A DNA stretch of 64,000 nt from Commensalibacter oyaizuii (GCF_029953265.1 NZ_JASBAO010000001.1:1989501-2053500), one strand, 5' to 3'; positions 33,159-43,471 are shown, counted from the stretch's first letter. Program-made: numbers and translations. Notes: generated from the letters alone by a model not told the origin.

Positions 33159-34856
33159 TTAAAGAAAATCTCCATTTTCCATAGTTATGATTCTACTCAT
33201 GAGTGGTAATATTGCATCACGATGAGTGATAACAATAATAGTTGTCTCAGGACGTGCTTTAAGCAAAGCCGTCATCAGGGCATATTCTGTTTGAGGGTCC
33301 AGTCCTTCGGTAGGCTCATCTAAGATTAGCCAAGGGGTTTTGCGTATTAATCCTTGGGCGATTGATAGACGTTTTGCTTGTCCTCCAGAAAGGCGTATCC
33401 CTTCATTGCCAATGCGTGTATTTAGACCTTCTGCTAATCCAGAAACAAAATCGTAAAGTTGTGAAATGCGTAATGCTTCTTCTATTTCTGTTGGTGTGCT
33501 TTGCGGATTAGCAAGTAATAAGTTTTCTTTAATTGTTCCAGAAAATAAGTGAAAGTCCTGTGTGACCACACTAATAATGGAAGATAAGTCTTGAGTTGAT
33601 ATTTTTCGAGTATCCACTCCTCCAAAAGTAATTTTCCCTTCTGATAAAGGATAAAAAGAGAACAGAAGGTTGATCAGACTACTTTTACCAATTCCTGATG
33701 GGCCCACTAATGCGATATGCTCACCTTGTTTAATGGTCAAAGAAGCTTGGTTAAATACTTTCATCGGGTTATTAGGATAATGAAAGCTGACATTATCAAG
33801 ATATAGATCGTAAGGTTGTGAACAACTAAGAGAGGAGGTATTAGAAACAAAATCGGTCGGTTTACACGCATCATCTAAACGTTGTTCAGACAAGTATGCT
33901 TTTGCTGCTGCTTGGCTTGCCAAAGGTAATGAAAATGTGACGTCAAAAGCTGCAAGCGTTCCTAATATTAACATTGGAATTTCTGGGCCCGTTAAAATAC
34001 CTTGATGATATTCATGGACGTTTTGTATTAAAGTGATCAGAATACACAACATCATAATAATGGTATTTATCCCACGTCCAGCACTTTCTATGGCATCCAG
34101 TATCCATTTATTTCGATCAGAAATATATTGAGTTTGCTGTATATCAGACATTCTTGCTGGTGCTATCCCTAAGACCAACATTTCACCGAGATTTTGTAAA
34201 ATTTCAGTAAAGTTTGTTTGTAAAGTATTTTTGTAATTAATCGTTTTTTGAATGTGGTGGTAAGAAAGATAGTAAACACAAACGGGAATAACGCAGCAGC
34301 TTATGAATAATCCAACAGTCAGTGCTAATGCTGAAAAAGATGAAAACCATATAAAAGTAAACACAAAGATAATCGTACAGATAAATGCACGCGCAAAAGG
34401 AATAATCACATCTGTATAATAAGCAGATACAAGGTCAGTGTCAGTTATAAAACGCCCTAATATATCGCCCCCTCTTTGATTGATGAGGCCAGCAGGTGCC
34501 AGAGGTATAAGATGTTTAAATATGTTTACTCTTAATAAGCTTGTTAATCGTAGTGCACCGTCATGGGTAATAACGCGTTCCAAGTAGCGAGCAACAATTC
34601 TAAGCATAGCAAAGAAACGCACACCAGCCGCGGGGAGAATAATGTTAAAGGCTTTTGCAATGGCTGTTCCACCTAATCCTGCGACTGCAGCGCTGGCTAA
34701 TAACCAACCAGAAAGAAATAATAATCCAAAATTACCTATTGCTGCAATACAAGCCAAAATGACTCCTAAAATTAAATGCCATTTAATTGGACTGGCTAAT
34801 GCTGCGAAAGAGAAATAATTTCTGAATAATATAGGCTTTTTATCTTTGCTGATCAT
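33159..34856 (-). CDS. cydC: Cysteine/glutathione ABC exporter subunit CydC
   Basis: Half-transporter that pairs with CydD to export cysteine and glutathione to the periplasm, needed for cytochrome bd assembly. The 565-residue protein has a six-helix membrane domain (about 20-320) and an ATPase domain with Walker A GPSGIGKSSLINLL, signature LSGGQAKRLSIAQGL and Walker B WLILDEPTEGLD. Its ATG overlaps the cydD stop (TAATG). Note the signature reads LSGGQ, whereas CydD here has FSAGQ. Confidence 0.92.
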   Translation of the reverse strand: MISKDKKPILFRNYFSFAALASPIKWHLILGVILACIAAIGNFGLLFLSGWLLASAAVAGLGGTAIAKAFNIILPAAGVRFFAMLRIVARYLERVITHDGALRLTSLLRVNIFKHLIPLAPAGLINQRGGDILGRFITDTDLVSAYYTDVIIPFARAFICTIIFVFTFIWFSSFSALALTVGLFISCCVIPVCVYYLSYHHIQKTINYKNTLQTNFTEILQNLGEMLVLGIAPARMSDIQQTQYISDRNKWILDAIESAGRGINTIIMMLCILITLIQNVHEYHQGILTGPEIPMLILGTLAAFDVTFSLPLASQAAAKAYLSEQRLDDACKPTDFVSNTSSLSCSQPYDLYLDNVSFHYPNNPMKVFNQASLTIKQGEHIALVGPSGIGKSSLINLLFSFYPLSEGKITFGGVDTRKISTQDLSSIISVVTQDFHLFSGTIKENLLLANPQSTPTEIEEALRISQLYDFVSGLAEGLNTRIGNEGIRLSGGQAKRLSIAQGLIRKTPWLILDEPTEGLDPQTEYALMTALLKARPETTIIVITHRDAILPLMSRIITMENGDFL

Positions 34857-36547
34857 TATTTTGTCCCCTCATTGGTTGATAGGGAGACTAAAGAGCCTTG
34901 ATCAATTCGAAACAAAGCATCACTTTTGGCAGCTAATTGAAGATTATGTGTAGAAACAATAACAACTCTGTCTTTAGTACAGGCCCTGATAGTATTGATA
35001 ATTTGCTCTGAAGTCGTAGGATCCAGACCAGCTGTTGGTTCATCTAAAATTAACAAATCAGGGTTGCGGTATAAGGCTCGTGCTAAAACAAGACGGCGTA
35101 ACTGGCCTGCAGAAAAAATACCACCGCGCTCACCGACATGGGTATCAAATCCTGCTGGCAAACTATCAATAAAAGACAAAATATTTGCTTGTTCAGCAGC
35201 ATCTCTTAAGTGTTGCAAATCAAAGGAAGAGCAGCCTAAGGTAAGATTTTCCTGAATGGTTCCGAACATTAAATAAGGTTGTTGTGGAACCCATGCAACG
35301 TGAATATCTTCAAAACCGATTTGTTCACCTTGCGTATTTAGCACTGTCATGTTGCCTGAACTAATCGGTATAAATCCCAATATTGTATTTAATAAACTGG
35401 TTTTTCCAGCGCCGCTTTTCCCAGTTAAAACATTTAGATGATTGGATAAAAATTGACAGGAAATATTTTGTAACAAGGGTTGTCCATCAAACGTTTTAAC
35501 AGTTAATTGTTTGCAATGGATGGAGTGTAGGGGTGTATTTGTTGCGGCTGGTTTTTGATAACGGGTGACGAATGCAGGTAGTTCATATATTTTCTGTAAT
35601 TGTTCTACGGCAGCGTTGGCATTTTGTCTTGCATGGTAGCTGGCTGAAAAATTTCGTAAAGGCATAAAAAATTCAGGAGCTAATAATAAAACTAAAAATG
35701 CCGAACGGAAATTAACTGTCCCTTCCAATAATTGTGTTCCAAAGATTACTGCTATGACTGCGATAGAAAGACTGGAAAAGAATTCCAAGACTGCAGAACT
35801 TAAAAAAGCGACCTTCATAACCGACAAGGTTGTTGTACGATGTTTATTGGCCAATTTTTCTATGTGAATAAGGCTTTCTTGGGTGCGGCCGAATAGGCGT
35901 AATGTTTTAAGGCCTTTCAACATATCTAGAAAATGACCACTCAATAGGGATAATTCTGCCCATTGGCGGTTCATAATGCGTTGGGCACTATATCCAACTA
36001 ACACCATAAAAATAGGAATTAATGGCCCCGTTATAGCAAGAGCGATAAAACTCCATGTATTTATACTTGCAACAACGATTAAAATAATAATGGGAACGAC
36101 GACCATCATGGCAGCATTTGGAATATATCGCGCAAAATAGGGTAGTAATGCATCGATACCTTCGGTCAAAGTAGTGACCATTTCACCAATTTTTAAATTT
36201 TTATAGGCAATAGGGCCAGTGTTTAGAAGATAATTTTGTAAATCATTTTGAATATATTGTGTTAATTTTAACCCTGCGTGTGTACTCGACAAGTCAGCTG
36301 CAAACTTAAAAAAAACATTGCCTAAAAGAAAAAGTAAAAGGGTAAAGATAAGTGTGTATTGCGTGTAGATAGTTCGGCTATGGAAAATAATATTATCTAC
36401 AATATGGCCCAATATTACGAATTGGCCCACCAAACAAACAGCAGCAACAGATCCCAATATTACAGATAAAATTAACCATTTTTGAGATATTTTTGCTAGG
36501 TTTTTAAGTTGTAGGTGATCTTTTAAAATAATATTTCTTTTATTCAT
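34856..36547 (-). CDS. cydD: Cysteine/glutathione ABC exporter subunit CydD
   Basis: Partner of CydC and first gene of the cyd operon. The ATG chosen gives 563 residues (MNKRNIILKDHLQLKNLAKI); an in-frame TTG eight codons upstream is possible but has no ribosome binding site. The membrane domain spans about 25-310. The ATPase domain has Walker A GKSGAGKTSLLNTI, signature FSAGQLRRLVLARAL and Walker B LLILDEPTAGLD. The FSAGQ variant of the signature is typical of CydD. The 250 bases upstream are highly AT-rich and must contain the operon promoter. Confidence 0.92.
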   Translation of the reverse strand: MNKRNIILKDHLQLKNLAKISQKWLILSVILGSVAAVCLVGQFVILGHIVDNIIFHSRTIYTQYTLIFTLLLFLLGNVFFKFAADLSSTHAGLKLTQYIQNDLQNYLLNTGPIAYKNLKIGEMVTTLTEGIDALLPYFARYIPNAAMMVVVPIIILIVVASINTWSFIALAITGPLIPIFMVLVGYSAQRIMNRQWAELSLLSGHFLDMLKGLKTLRLFGRTQESLIHIEKLANKHRTTTLSVMKVAFLSSAVLEFFSSLSIAVIAVIFGTQLLEGTVNFRSAFLVLLLAPEFFMPLRNFSASYHARQNANAAVEQLQKIYELPAFVTRYQKPAATNTPLHSIHCKQLTVKTFDGQPLLQNISCQFLSNHLNVLTGKSGAGKTSLLNTILGFIPISSGNMTVLNTQGEQIGFEDIHVAWVPQQPYLMFGTIQENLTLGCSSFDLQHLRDAAEQANILSFIDSLPAGFDTHVGERGGIFSAGQLRRLVLARALYRNPDLLILDEPTAGLDPTTSEQIINTIRACTKDRVVIVSTHNLQLAAKSDALFRIDQGSLVSLSTNEGTK

Positions 36548-36795
36548 ACGAAAACACGCTAAATATCTCAAATAAAAATTATAAGACTTTAAAAGTATAT
36601 AGGTTTTTTTTTATAATTTTCTACATAAATTTTCCATGTTTATTTTTTATTAATTTTTTATTACTTTAAAATTGGGGATTTTAATTTTAATTTGTATAAT
36701 TATTATAACAGTTTTAATAATAGAAAATTAATTTTACAGATTAAATATGTATTTTTCAAAATGAAAATAAAATTAATGAATAAAGTTAATTATAT

Positions 36796-37689
36796 TTATT
36801 TATATCTTTTGTTAGATTTGTAGGAAAAGCCGTCTTTTAGACCCCTAAAGAAGTGTTTAAAACTCTGTTTTCCTTCACCTTTTAAGCTAGTCAGGAAAAA
36901 CATTTTTAGTAACCTCAGAAAAATTGTACCTTTGGTAAAAGGAGGAAAGATATTAAAAATTTTCTGAGAGATTAATAGATTTCTGACAGAGTAATATAGT
37001 TTTTTACTATTATAAATCGTAGAATTCAATGTGACATCGTGGGTAAATATTAGTTCTGGTGAATAGCGGATTTTATATCCCAATTGTGATAAAAAATATG
37101 AAAAATAAAGATCATCAAAATAAATAAATAATTCTTCGTGTATATGTTGACTATAAAGTTTTAAAATTTTGTGATGGATCACAACACCTACGAAAGAGAA
37201 AGTTTGTACGTCGCAGCTTTTGTTGATACTAGGTAAAAAAGTGTCAGGAAAGAGGGCATAATGAATGGTATCCCACATTGTATGTGGAATTTTTTTATAG
37301 GGCACATTCATAGAACATAATTGTCGTTGAGGGGTTACAACCTTGCTACAAAATAATTGATAATTCTCTTTCTCAAGATTTATAAAATTTTCTAAGAGGT
37401 TAGAAGAGGGGTATGCGTCATCATCGAAGAAAAATATCCAGTCTGTTTTTATGGTGTTGGATATATATTGAGCACCATATTTAAAGCCACCAGCTCCCCC
37501 TATATTTTCATTCAGATGAATGACATTCAAACGCGGGTCCGTAAGTGTTGACAGCCATTGTTGTGTGCCATCCGATGATGCATTATTGACAACAACGATA
37601 CAGTCGAAAGGTAAGACGCATGTAGCCTGTAAACATAATCGTAATTTTTCGATTCTGTTATAGGTTACAATTAGTGCAACAGATTTCAT
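36796..37689 (-). CDS. Glycosyltransferase family 2 (rhamnosyl/galactofuranosyl-transferase type)
   Basis: A cytoplasmic, membrane-associated GT-A fold sugar transferase of 297 residues, probably acting on a surface polysaccharide. The start VALIVTYNRIEKLRLCLQAT, VVNNASSDGTQQWL, NENIGGAGGFKYGAQY and the metal-binding FFFDDDAYP are typical of the family 2 branch that includes GlfT-like and rhamnosyl transferases. The C-terminus is basic and contains a membrane-proximal hydrophobic stretch. It follows the larger glycosyltransferase gene by 56 bases on the same strand, so both likely modify the same glycan. Donor and acceptor unknown. Confidence 0.85.
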   Translation of the reverse strand: MKSVALIVTYNRIEKLRLCLQATCVLPFDCIVVVNNASSDGTQQWLSTLTDPRLNVIHLNENIGGAGGFKYGAQYISNTIKTDWIFFFDDDAYPSSNLLENFINLEKENYQLFCSKVVTPQRQLCSMNVPYKKIPHTMWDTIHYALFPDTFLPSINKSCDVQTFSFVGVVIHHKILKLYSQHIHEELFIYFDDLYFSYFLSQLGYKIRYSPELIFTHDVTLNSTIYNSKKLYYSVRNLLISQKIFNIFPPFTKGTIFLRLLKMFFLTSLKGEGKQSFKHFFRGLKDGFSYKSNKRYK

Positions 37690-37745
37690 GCTCTTTAAAC
37701 CAATTCAATATTATGATCAGTATGTGTTAAATTTCGGATAAATTT

Positions 37746-39668
37746 TTATAAGTATTTTTTTATTTTTATATAAAATTTGTATGCTCGTTTTCTTCTATTA
37801 GTACCTAATGGTAATATTTTATTTATTACTGGTCTTAGTAAAGAACGTACATCAAAATTACGTATAGATTTAAACGGTGATGTAAAATTTTTTTGATATT
37901 TAAGGGAAAAATTGATCCAAGGTGTGTTGCGTAAATAGAAGAAAAAGACTTGTGCAAAATCAATATCGGGATGAGTCCACGGTTTTTTGTCACCAGCAAA
38001 ATGAATAATCCACGGATCCTGGCGGGCTGTGAAATACTCTTGCATGATTGGTAAGGGGAGTTTTTTGAAAAAACTGTCGACATTTCCATTCCCGTGCAAA
38101 ACATTCCATTTCATATCGATGAAGTAAATATGTCCTTCGCAATGTTTATTTAACAGATCCTGATCTAAAAACCAGTAATATCGTTTTGATATATCCTGCA
38201 TGATAAAATCATCTATATTAAATTTCCGAATTTGTTGCGTATTTAAAATCAGAACCCCAGCTTGCACATAGTCGTACGGATATTTTAGTTGCAGGTACTG
38301 GGTTAAATAATCTTTTGCTGTGTAATAATCACCTTCTGCACGACAAATAATTTCATTTTTAATAAAACCTCTCATGACATAATCTTTGACCGCGCCAATA
38401 TAGTGGTCACCGATATCAATGGCAAATAATTGTTGAATATCATTATTCACGATTAAATCAGCATCAAGGTAAATAACTTTATTATAAAATGGTAATAGTT
38501 TTGGTATTAAAACCCTATAATAGGTTTCTTTTGTAAAATGATCGTGAAGCTCTAAGGACTTATTTTCAAAAAAGCGATCGCCATTAATAAATGTTAGTCT
38601 AAAATTGCTATGCTTTTTCAACAGAAGCTTGAAATTAAACTTCGTTATATCTGATAATGCGCCTTCAATAATATAAAGATCGTAAAAGTAATTACGACGA
38701 CTGTTTTCGATAATTGATTGTAGAAGTGCAGCACCAGAAATGGCGTAATTTTCATTAAATGCCGTAACAATAGGTACAATTTGTTGATACTGTTTTTCTA
38801 ATTCTTGTATTAATTTCTGATTTGTTTGAGTAGGGGCGAAATTCTGTGATGATGACAAAGAGTATCTACCTGTATTAGTGCTATGAATAAAGGTTCGTCG
38901 ACAGGGAACGATGTTTAAGTTTTTATTTTCTTGTAATTTGGTTATGTATATTCCTAATAACCACTCAGCAAGATAACCAAAGACACGGTATTCTTGTACA
39001 TTACGTTCACTAAGATCTATTTGCTTTTCTAGTGTAAATAGAATGTCAAATAACCACTGACAATATTGCAAAAATATATGGCGTTTCATAATGAACATAT
39101 TTGTGTAATAGCCATAATGTGATTGATTATATCGTTCAGCTGCGTCCATATATTCAGGGTATTTTTGATTTAGAATGGATAAACAAGCGTGATAATCGCT
39201 GATATTCAGATTTTTACCTTGTTCATATTGGTCTAAATTATTCTTAGCATTTACATTTCTTACATCCCATTTTTCCGGAACAACAACATCAATATTTTTT
39301 AGAAATCGGGCTAAAGCCAAGTCAGAATATCCGATATCATCGCAGTAGGTTTCGTTTATATGAGGGTAGTTAACAACACCATACTCATCACTTTCTTGAT
39401 GATTATTTATATTTAAAATAAAGTGACGTCTGTAATGGTAAAAACCGATATAATCGCTGTCTTGATCATTTTTCCAAGCCCAATATTGTGCGGTTAATTC
39501 ACAAAAACTTTGATTCTTGGCTGAAATATTATTTGCAATTGCATCATTTAGCTCATTCTCATAATAAGGCTCATTTAATGCTGTTCCAACTTGTATAGGT
39601 TTGAAATAGCTTGTTTTAATTAAATCACATTTATCGTGATAAGAAACATAAATAGAGATATTGTGCAT
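37746..39668 (-). CDS. Two-domain glycosyltransferase: DUF4422 plus GT8
   Basis: A 640-residue fusion. Residues about 1-265 match the DUF4422 transferase pattern (NISIYVSYHDKCDLIKTSYF, ELTAQYWAWKNDQDSDYIGF, HYRRHF). Residues about 295-560 are a GT8 domain: VTAFNENYAISGAALLQSI, YYRVLIPKLLPFYNKVIYLD, the metal-binding DADL with NNDIQQLF, and a later HFAGDKKPW carrying the second metal/UDP site. GT8 enzymes transfer glucose or galactose in lipopolysaccharide and adhesin glycosylation. Two sugars could be added by one polypeptide. The C-terminus is strongly basic, consistent with membrane association. It lies just upstream of the family 2 enzyme. Confidence 0.85.
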   Translation of the reverse strand: MHNISIYVSYHDKCDLIKTSYFKPIQVGTALNEPYYENELNDAIANNISAKNQSFCELTAQYWAWKNDQDSDYIGFYHYRRHFILNINNHQESDEYGVVNYPHINETYCDDIGYSDLALARFLKNIDVVVPEKWDVRNVNAKNNLDQYEQGKNLNISDYHACLSILNQKYPEYMDAAERYNQSHYGYYTNMFIMKRHIFLQYCQWLFDILFTLEKQIDLSERNVQEYRVFGYLAEWLLGIYITKLQENKNLNIVPCRRTFIHSTNTGRYSLSSSQNFAPTQTNQKLIQELEKQYQQIVPIVTAFNENYAISGAALLQSIIENSRRNYFYDLYIIEGALSDITKFNFKLLLKKHSNFRLTFINGDRFFENKSLELHDHFTKETYYRVLIPKLLPFYNKVIYLDADLIVNNDIQQLFAIDIGDHYIGAVKDYVMRGFIKNEIICRAEGDYYTAKDYLTQYLQLKYPYDYVQAGVLILNTQQIRKFNIDDFIMQDISKRYYWFLDQDLLNKHCEGHIYFIDMKWNVLHGNGNVDSFFKKLPLPIMQEYFTARQDPWIIHFAGDKKPWTHPDIDFAQVFFFYLRNTPWINFSLKYQKNFTSPFKSIRNFDVRSLLRPVINKILPLGTNRRKRAYKFYIKIKKYL

Positions 39669-40130
39669 ATGAGCTAATCATCATGAGTAATGTTTAAAAA
39701 ATAATTTTTTTGAAATTGGTTTATTCTATCATGATTTTGCAATTTAAGTAATTTTATATTTTGTTTTCATTTATAATGATCTATAGTAGATTCCTTAAGT
39801 ATATAATTATACTAGAAATTATCTTTTGCTGATGTAGCAAGTTCAAAGTGCGTGTTGTTTCCTTAAGTAAAAAGATAAGGTATGGATTCTCTGAAAATTA
39901 CTTTTGATTCAATTTTTCTTTTGGTTAGAGAGTAAGATTATAAATATTAATTAAATTTTATAACAAATCGCTAATTTTAACTAATATTTGGTAAAATAAT
40001 TGGTAACTGCTGCACACTGACTTTAGCTTGCAGCTATTTCAAATCGTAAACAGCTTTATTACACTCAATTACGTCATAATATTACAGAAAATATGAGGGA
40101 TTTAGCGTCTTTAATATAGTCAAAAACATT
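39669..40130. other. Non-coding gap
   Basis: About 460 AT-rich bases holding the promoter of the glycosyltransferase pair and the 3' flank of the LysR gene. I see no gene, repeat or clear hairpin in it. Confidence 0.4.
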
Positions 40131-41012
40131 CTATTTTTGCGTAAACAAATTACGAATATAGGCTTTTACAACATTTATTCTGGCACTAGAGCGTAATCCG
40201 CTGTGTGTTGATAACCAGATTTCTTGATCTAACTCTGGGATATGCTTTATGACGGAATATAGAAGATGAGAGGTTTCTGCGGCGATAAAATTATCCAGTA
40301 ACCCTAAACCATTATCATGAGTAATACCATCAAAGATCCCTAATGCATAACTGCATCGCATCCATGGTAATGGTGCGTTTGGTAATGATCTTAACCATCG
40401 TTCGGTGTGAAAATGATGCCTATGTTCATCGAACCCTACAAAGTCCAGTTTATCCCATGCTTGCCGATCAATATCTGTTTGGTGACATTTATAGTATTTC
40501 TGACTGCAATATAGACCGTATGAAAGGGTTCCTATTTTTTGAATGATTAAATCAGCCTGTTCAGGGCGAAAATTGCGGATGGCGATGTCTGCCTCCCTGC
40601 GAGTAAGACTATAAGGGCGGTGCGAAGTAATAATTTCAATTTCAACGTGGGGGTATAATGCATGAAATTCTGAAAATCTAGAAGTAAGAAAATAAGAGAT
40701 TAATTCGTCAGTATTAATTTTAACAATACCTTTGGCTGCATGTAATGTTTGTTGATCACGAGTGCGTTCAATTTCAAAGGAGATTTCTTCCATTTGTTCA
40801 GCCCATGCAATAATTTGCATACCAGCAGCTGTTGGCATGCACCCAGACTGAACTCGCTCTAAAAGTTTTATACCAAGTTCATATTCTAATTCGTCCATGC
40901 GTCGGGCGAGGGTGGCTGTGCTTACACCTGTTTTTTTTGCTGCACGTCTTAATGTTTTAGAACGTGCAATAATAACTAAAAATTTCAAGTTTTCCCAATT
41001 GATATGTTTCAT
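40131..41012 (-). CDS. LysR-family transcriptional regulator
   Basis: A DNA-binding regulator of 293 residues. The N-terminal winged helix-turn-helix (about 1-65) reads WENLKFLVIIARSKTLRRAA then TGVSTATLARRMDELEYELG. The C-terminal effector-binding domain spans about 90-290. It is divergently transcribed from a PACE-family efflux gene 113 bases away, the same arrangement as the AceR-AceI pair of Acinetobacter. It therefore probably controls that gene and itself from the shared gap. The effector is unknown. Confidence 0.88.
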   Translation of the reverse strand: MKHINWENLKFLVIIARSKTLRRAAKKTGVSTATLARRMDELEYELGIKLLERVQSGCMPTAAGMQIIAWAEQMEEISFEIERTRDQQTLHAAKGIVKINTDELISYFLTSRFSEFHALYPHVEIEIITSHRPYSLTRREADIAIRNFRPEQADLIIQKIGTLSYGLYCSQKYYKCHQTDIDRQAWDKLDFVGFDEHRHHFHTERWLRSLPNAPLPWMRCSYALGIFDGITHDNGLGLLDNFIAAETSHLLYSVIKHIPELDQEIWLSTHSGLRSSARINVVKAYIRNLFTQK

Positions 41013-41125
41013 AAATGAAGCACCACCCCGTATTTACTTGTGTTTACATTAAATATTAAAACACATATTACAAATAAGGTGAAAGTTAAATCGATATAAT
41101 GATGATGAGATGGAAGCGTATTTGA

Positions 41126-41578
41126 ATGCGTACGTATAAGGATAGAGTAAGACACGCAATTTTGTTCGAAATTATAGGATTGTTAATATTTACTCCGAGT
41201 GCGGTATTGATGTTTAATCAGTCTGTTGAACATATGGGAGTAATAGGTATTTTTTCCTCTTTTGCAGCAACAATTTGGAATTTTATTTATAATATATGCT
41301 TTGACAAAGTTCTATTACATTTCCGTGGAGATGTTCAAAAGAGTATGATTATACGTTTGTATCATACAGTGCTTTTCGAGGTCGGGTTAATGATTGTTAC
41401 TTTGCCTGCGATTGCATGGTATTTAGGTATTTCTGTGTTGGATGCTTTTATTATGGATGTGGCTATTGTTATTTTTTATTTGGTTTACGCATTCTTCTTT
41501 AACATCATTTATGACTACATATTTCCAGTAGTATCTCCAGCTAAAGCTTTTGGGACATCAGGTAGTAAATCAAATTAA
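41126..41578 (+). CDS. PACE-family multidrug/biocide efflux protein
   Basis: A small inner-membrane exporter of 150 residues with four helices arranged as two repeated halves (BTP domains): RVRHAILFEIIGLLIFTPSA and RLYHTVLFEVGLMIVTLPAI. The repeated H-x-x-L-F-E, with a membrane glutamate at each start, is the hallmark of the proteobacterial antimicrobial compound efflux family, whose founding member AceI exports chlorhexidine. The second half ends VYAFFFNIIYDYIFPV. Natural substrates may be polyamines. The divergent LysR gene supports regulated expression. Confidence 0.85.
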   Translation: MRTYKDRVRHAILFEIIGLLIFTPSAVLMFNQSVEHMGVIGIFSSFAATIWNFIYNICFDKVLLHFRGDVQKSMIIRLYHTVLFEVGLMIVTLPAIAWYLGISVLDAFIMDVAIVIFYLVYAFFFNIIYDYIFPVVSPAKAFGTSGSKSN

Positions 41579-41648
41579 TACTATGTTAGACCAATAGAAT
41601 ATTAATGTATAAACATTCTATTGGTTTACAAAGTAAGAGTTATCAATT

Positions 41649-43079
41649 TTAATGATTTATCAAATTCCTTAGGATTTGATGAGGGCCAATCATATTTTCG
41701 GGCTTTAAGATTTCCTCTAAATCTTTTTCACTCAGTAATTTTTCCTCACGAACTAGTTCTAATACGCCCTTGCCGGTTTCTAACGCTTTGCGTGCGATGC
41801 GTGTTGCATTTTCATACCCAATATAAGGGTTTAAGGCGGTGATTAGACCAATAGAGTGTTCAACCAAGTCTCTGCAGTGTTCTGCATTTGCAGTGATACC
41901 ATCAATACATAATTCACGTAACATATCCATGGCTCTGATTAACAAGGTAATGGATCCAAAGGTTTTATAAGCAATTAACGGTTCCATAACGTTTAATTGT
42001 AACTGTCCACCCTCAGCAGCCAAGGTCACGGCTAAATCGTTACCGATAATGGTGAATACAACTTGGTTGACAGCCTCTGGGATAACGGGATTGACTTTGC
42101 CAGGCATAATTGAGCTCCCTGGTTGTCTTGGGGGGAGATTAATTTCGTTAATTCCTGTTCTTGGACCGCTGGAAAGTAATCGTAAATCATTGCAAATTTT
42201 AGAGAGTTTGACAGCTGTGCGTTTCAGCATACCTGATAATAATACAAATGCCCCCATATCAGAAGTTGCCTCAATCAAATCTCTGGCCGGTAATAAAGGA
42301 TGACCACTAATTTCAGCTAAATATTTTACGGCTAAGGCTGGATATTGTGGATCAGCATTAATGCCAGTCCCGATTGCTGTACCGCCTAAATTAACTTCAC
42401 AAAGCAAGTCAGGAATAAGCAAGCGTATGCGATTGACATCTTCGGTTAAAGTTGTAGAAAAAGCATGAAATTCTTGGCCCAATGTCATTGGTACCGCGTC
42501 TTGTAGCTGCGTACGCCCCATTTTTAAAACATGGGCGAATTCTTTACCTTTTTTGGCAAAAGATTCACATAGTTTGGTTAATGAAGCAAGTAGATGGTCA
42601 TATCCCAATAATAATCCAACACGTATTGCTGTTGGGTAAGCATCGTTCGTAGATTGGGCCATATTAACGTCGTTGTTAGGATGCAAATGGTGATAATCCC
42701 CTTTTGCATATCCTAATTCTTCAAGTGCGATGTTGGCAATGACTTCATTGGCATTCATATTGGTGGAAGTACCTGCTCCTCCTTGAATCATATCTACTAA
42801 AAACTGGTCATGGAACTCGCCTTGTGTGATGCGTTTACAGGCTTTAATAATTGCAGAATGCTTTTCATCCGATAGATAACCTAGGTGATGGTTGGCCTTC
42901 GCTGCCGCCCATTTTACCATTGCTAATGCGCTTACCAGGTGGGGAAAGTGGAATAGTGGGATACCACTTAGTTGAAAGTTATGCATGGCTCGTAAGGTTT
43001 GAATACCATAATAAGCTTCACTTGGAACGTCCAATGATCCCAATAGGTCTTTTTCTGTACGAAACGTAGATGATGACAT
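41649..43079 (-). CDS. aspA: Aspartate ammonia-lyase
   Basis: Interconverts aspartate and fumarate plus ammonia, feeding aspartate carbon to the TCA cycle or fumarate respiration. The 476-residue protein carries RTEKDLLGSLDVPSEAYYGI, the GGAGTSTNMNANEVIAN segment, and the fumarase/aspartase signature GSSIMPGKVNPVIPEAVNQV with the catalytic serine loop. The N-terminal wording favours AspA over class II fumarase. I chose the ATG with AGAGG seven bases upstream rather than a TTG two codons earlier. It converges with the PACE gene. Confidence 0.9.
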   Translation of the reverse strand: MSSSTFRTEKDLLGSLDVPSEAYYGIQTLRAMHNFQLSGIPLFHFPHLVSALAMVKWAAAKANHHLGYLSDEKHSAIIKACKRITQGEFHDQFLVDMIQGGAGTSTNMNANEVIANIALEELGYAKGDYHHLHPNNDVNMAQSTNDAYPTAIRVGLLLGYDHLLASLTKLCESFAKKGKEFAHVLKMGRTQLQDAVPMTLGQEFHAFSTTLTEDVNRIRLLIPDLLCEVNLGGTAIGTGINADPQYPALAVKYLAEISGHPLLPARDLIEATSDMGAFVLLSGMLKRTAVKLSKICNDLRLLSSGPRTGINEINLPPRQPGSSIMPGKVNPVIPEAVNQVVFTIIGNDLAVTLAAEGGQLQLNVMEPLIAYKTFGSITLLIRAMDMLRELCIDGITANAEHCRDLVEHSIGLITALNPYIGYENATRIARKALETGKGVLELVREEKLLSEKDLEEILKPENMIGPHQILRNLINH

Positions 43080-43471
43080 GATCAACCTCTTTCAAAAATA
43101 TCCTCAATTCTAACATGTATTTAAATAAAAGCATTTATTAATCGTCTGATACTTGTTTTGTGAAGAATTGGTAGATTTAAAGGCGAAATCACGTGATAGA
43201 GCAGATAAGATGTGTGTAATGATAATATATTGTTTAAAATTAAAGTACGCTTAGGATTTGACTATTGTAGGTAAGTATTTTTGTTTATGCAAATACCTAT
43301 CCATTTTATGTCATAGTGAATAAAAAATTGTGAGTTTATGCAAGAAAAAGTGATTTTTGATTTAATTAGAAACGATGATAAACAATCAAGGAAGAACTCT
43401 ATGAAATTTGTTTACATTGTTATGTTTGCTGACTAAGATTTCCGTTCATCTTTAAAGGCAGGAAAAGGAAA
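43080..43471. other. Divergent non-coding region between aspA and azlC
   Basis: About 390 bases. It contains an inverted repeat (AGGTAAGTATTT / AAATACCT near 43269-43298) and a possible 11-codon leader frame at 43401-43436, preceded by AAGGA and encoding MKFVYIVMFAD. That peptide has no run of branched-chain codons, so attenuation is doubtful. Confidence 0.35.
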
